A stretch of DNA of 64,000 nt, from the NCBI GenBank assembly GCA_019454145.1, contig CP075366.1, positions 2,087,564 through 2,151,563 of the forward strand. The letters run 5' to 3'. The DNA is from Fimbriimonadaceae bacterium. Lineage in GTDB: Bacteria; Armatimonadota; Fimbriimonadia; Fimbriimonadales; Fimbriimonadaceae. This document shows positions 61,657-64,000 of this stretch, piece after piece. The position numbers and the translations under genes were made by a program. Numbering within the stretch: position 1 is the stretch's first letter; each line of letters starts with the position of its first letter. The notes under the pieces are model-generated. The model was not told the DNA's origin, ran no database searches, and worked only from the letters and a program-made list of their open reading frames with translations.

Positions 61657-61784
61657 AGTTAAAATAAGCAACAGTTTGCTAAAGATATTTTCAGAGTTGT
61701 GCAACGGATAACCTACGCAAACTCGTCGAAATACCGAGAGAATTAACAGGTTCGCTTGCAAACGAACTGATTTTTGGAAAAACC

Positions 61785-62228
61785 ATGAGTACGCCGCACG
61801 AAATGTCAGAAGAAATGATTCAAGATGCACCGCCCATAATTGATGAATCGGAACAAACCGAAGTCAGTGAGGAAGCGGTTATTGAAGAAGCATCTGAAAC
61901 CACTGGGCCACGATTGATAGTCAAGCGTGCAGGCGCAGAGACCGACATCAGTTTTAGTTTTTCTTGCCCAGCCATCATTGGAAGATTTGATCCTTCCGTA
62001 GGGCCGATTGATATTGATCTCGGCAATCTGGATGAAGGCGTTTACGTTTCTCGCAAACACGCCAAGATCACCGAAGCAGATGGGGTTTATTCTATTAGCG
62101 ATCTGGGTTCGAGCAACGGAACCTACGTTCTTCAAGACGATGAATTCAAGAAAGTGGATGAAACGGAAATCAACGATGGCGATGAAATTGCGCTCGGCAA
62201 TGCCCGCTTCGTTTTCCGACTGAGCTAG
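61785..62228 (+). CDS. FHA-domain protein
   Basis: 147 residues. An acidic, possibly disordered N-terminus (1-45, Glu-rich) precedes a forkhead-associated domain (about 45-147) with GR (IIGRFDP), VSRKHAKI and SSNGTYV, the residues that read phosphothreonine. It presumably binds a Ser/Thr kinase product; no kinase gene is close. The purM stop lies 4 bases after its stop on the other strand. Confidence 0.92.
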   Translation: MSTPHEMSEEMIQDAPPIIDESEQTEVSEEAVIEEASETTGPRLIVKRAGAETDISFSFSCPAIIGRFDPSVGPIDIDLGNLDEGVYVSRKHAKITEADGVYSISDLGSSNGTYVLQDDEFKKVDETEINDGDEIALGNARFVFRLS

Positions 62229-62231
62229 ACG

Positions 62232-63269
62232 CTAAACAATCTGAACGTCTTTTGATCCGCTGATGATTTTTCCGATGCTCGCGGCGTGAGTTCCGGATTC
62301 ATTCAGTGAGTTGATCACATGGTCGGCGGAATCATCATCCACCACTAGAATCATGCCAATGCCCATGTTAAAGGCCCGGTACATATCAGCATCTGGAATC
62401 TGACCAAGCTGCTGGATGACCTGGAAGATTGGTAGAGGCTCCCAGGTGCGCCGATTGATCTTCGCTTGAACGTTAGAAGGCAATACTCGCGGGAGATTGT
62501 CGTATAAACCGCCGCCGGTAATATGCGCCGCCGCTTTGATGTGATCGCTCTGTATGAGCGGATACACGGCATTGAAGTAGCACGTGTGCGGCTGGAGGAG
62601 AGCATCTGCAATCGTCATTTCCTCAAATCCAGGAAGTGGATCGCGAACGCTAAGAGAGTGGTCGTTAAACAAAACTTTGCGGGCCAAGGTGTATCCGTTA
62701 GTGTGAAGTCCGTTACTCGCCAAGCCAATTAAGCGGTCACCAGCCGAAATCCGTGGTCGAGGAAGTTTATTTGGCTCGTCAACGACGCCAACGATTGAGC
62801 CGACGATATCAATCTCTGCGTCTTCGTAGACACCCGGCATTTCGGCGGTCTCGCCACCAATGAGCGCGCACCCTACGGCTTGGCAAGCTTCCGCCGCGCC
62901 AGTGACAATAGAATGAAAAACGCTGGGTTCTAGCTTGCTACAGCCAAAATAATCCATGAAGTAGAGTGGTTTCGCACCCTGACACAGAATGTCGTTTATG
63001 CAGTGGTTAACAATATCGTGACCAAGTCCAGAATAGTCACCCGCCATTTGAGCAACTTTGGTTTTAGTGCCGATCCCGTCAATCGAACTCACGAGGATCG
63101 GAGCAGAACTGCCCGGAAAATCTGCTCTAAACATCGCACCAAAACCGCCGACCCCACCGACAACTGATTCGTTGTATGTCGCGGTGACCGCTTCTTCGAC
63201 CGACTTGAGCGAAGCATGAGCGGCATCAATATCCACTCCGGCCGCCGAGTAGCTTTGGCCCGTATCCAT
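62232..63269 (-). CDS. purM: phosphoribosylformylglycinamidine cyclo-ligase PurM
   Basis: Makes aminoimidazole ribonucleotide in purine synthesis. 345 residues from ATG 63269 (MDTGQSYSAAGVDI), the family N-terminus; the frame extends upstream but that part is not conserved. SSIDGIGTKTKVAQ, HDIVNHCINDILCQGA, GGETAEMPGVY and HITGGGLYDNLPR are the ATP- and FGAM-binding loops. Confidence 0.95.
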   Translation of the reverse strand: MDTGQSYSAAGVDIDAAHASLKSVEEAVTATYNESVVGGVGGFGAMFRADFPGSSAPILVSSIDGIGTKTKVAQMAGDYSGLGHDIVNHCINDILCQGAKPLYFMDYFGCSKLEPSVFHSIVTGAAEACQAVGCALIGGETAEMPGVYEDAEIDIVGSIVGVVDEPNKLPRPRISAGDRLIGLASNGLHTNGYTLARKVLFNDHSLSVRDPLPGFEEMTIADALLQPHTCYFNAVYPLIQSDHIKAAAHITGGGLYDNLPRVLPSNVQAKINRRTWEPLPIFQVIQQLGQIPDADMYRAFNMGIGMILVVDDDSADHVINSLNESGTHAASIGKIISGSKDVQIV

Positions 63270-63351
63270 GCTTGCAGGGTACCCCTGGTCCCGTGGGGGA
63301 AAGCCCAAAATGCCCCGATTCTCATTCCAGGGCGGTATAGTTTTTGTGATT

Positions 63352-63426
<75 letters not shown>

Positions 63427-63434
63427 AAATTTTA

Positions 63435-63467
63435 AGCCAGCTTTTAATAAAGCTGGCTCTTTCTTTT
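63435..63467 (+). terminator. intrinsic terminator after tRNA-Lys
   Basis: AGCCAGCTTT (63435-63444), loop TAAT, AAAGCTGGCT (63449-63458), then CTTTCTTTT. Confidence 0.88.
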
Positions 63468-63481
63468 ACAAGTTTATAGTT

Positions 63482-64000
63482 TTAGATGATCTTGCCAAAC
63501 GCATCAAATTCATGGCGGTAATGGGAGAAACCTTCTTCGGCGGGTCGGCCCATAGCGACCAAAGCTGGTACTTGAACATGGTCGGGAAGATTGAACAGTT
63601 CTTTAACCATTTCAGGATCAAAACCCAGCATCCCAGAAGTTGCATAACCCTGCGACTGAGCTTCCAACATCAAGAATCCCATAAATGTATAACCCTGCGC
63701 CCGCCCCCACCAATGCAGATCATATTCCGACATTTTGGCAAAGGTATCGCGGATAGATTTCGCAGTTTCAGCTTCACGATCCTTCATGCCCGGATGAATG
63801 GTGTTTTCTACGTTGTCCAAAACATCTGTCATATCCGTGTAGATCACGAAAGTTACGGCAGATGCGCCAACCTGAGGTTGTCCGTAAGCCGCTTCCATGA
63901 GTTTGGCTTTGGTTTCCGGGTCTTTCACGGCGATGATCCGCCACGGCTGGAGGTTCCAAGGCGAAGGGGCCAATCCGGCGGTTGTGACCAGCGCTTTTAT
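63482..64000 (-). CDS. nitroreductase family protein (N-terminus outside window)
   Basis: FMN-dependent oxidoreductase. The visible 172 residues include APSPWNLQPWRIIAV, the FMN-contact segment, and RAQGYTFMGFLMLEAQSQGYAT with the PALVAMGRP strand near the end. The reading frame stays open to the window edge at 64000, so the first part is missing. The TTG at 63973 is inside the conserved domain and is not the start. Confidence 0.88.
   Translation of the reverse strand: MKALVTTAGLAPSPWNLQPWRIIAVKDPETKAKLMEAAYGQPQVGASAVTFVIYTDMTDVLDNVENTIHPGMKDREAETAKSIRDTFAKMSEYDLHWWGRAQGYTFMGFLMLEAQSQGYATSGMLGFDPEMVKELFNLPDHVQVPALVAMGRPAEEGFSHYRHEFDAFGKII

Overview
The window is a chromosomal segment from a free-living, two-membraned bacterium. 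Lipid A and heptose genes (lpxK, an LpxL-type acyltransferase, two GT9 heptosyltransferases, rfaE2) imply an LPS outer membrane. There is a flagellin, full queuosine enzymes, and an EtfD-like membrane Fe-S oxidoreductase. Gene order is scattered: dnaA is not next to dnaN or gyrB, rplK has left the L11/L1 operon, and pstSCA lacks pstB nearby. This broken synteny, moderate GC and LPS together suggest a deep-branching phylum such as Armatimonadota (Fimbriimonadia-like). That placement is an inference from gene content; no 16S gene is present.

Layout. 1-3.4 kb: methyltransferase (cut by the window edge) and pstA-pstC-pstS, all minus. 3.5-8.1 kb: acpS, EtfD-like protein, a degenerate polysaccharide deacetylase, queE-queC. 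8.2-12 kb: serC, an acyltransferase 3 protein and an orphan MalG-type permease with a large insert. 12.1-15.8 kb: GH57 enzyme, lipoprotein, WD40 protein. 15.9-22.8 kb: two aminopeptidases separated by a REP-like palindromic element, RNase E/G, serS, a CNNM/CorC protein. 23-28 kb: DapA family protein, two tandem secreted EF-hand paralogues, flagellin. 28-32.3 kb: tsaE, a small membrane protein, gyrB, a stand-alone 5'-nucleotidase C-terminal domain, rplK. 32.7-34.5 kb: an AT-rich three-gene cassette (TIGR04255-like, unknown, HEPN), the best candidate for an undescribed toxin or defence system. 34.5-38.4 kb: HIT protein, then a tight operon of E2, amidotransferase, biotin carrier and HMG-CoA lyase. 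38.3-43 kb: membrane protein, GT4, HTH regulator, queA, HAD, DUF2905. 43-45.5 kb: two related secreted proteins, tdk, FmdB-like. 45.5-50.6 kb: hflX-prmC-def-fmt and a beta-propeller protein. 50.6-54.8 kb: LPS cluster. 54.8-64 kb: TPR-like protein, mtaB, SPFH protein, secreted barrel-like protein, creatininase-like, dnaA, thiN, small membrane protein, FHA protein, purM, tRNA-Lys, nitroreductase (cut by the edge).

Two expression traits recur. Many starts have a -10-like hexamer (often TAAAAT) only 6-8 bases upstream, which predicts leaderless mRNAs. Two genes (acyltransferase 3 near 9259, heptosyltransferase near 51994) have no ATG/GTG/TTG that preserves the family N-terminus, but have an ATC at the right place.

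Genes that plausibly act together: pstSCA (phosphate import), queC-queE with queA (queuosine), E2/biotin carrier/HMG-CoA lyase (branched-chain or leucine catabolism), hflX-prmC-def-fmt (translation), and lpxK/LpxL/GT9/GT9/rfaE2 (LPS core).
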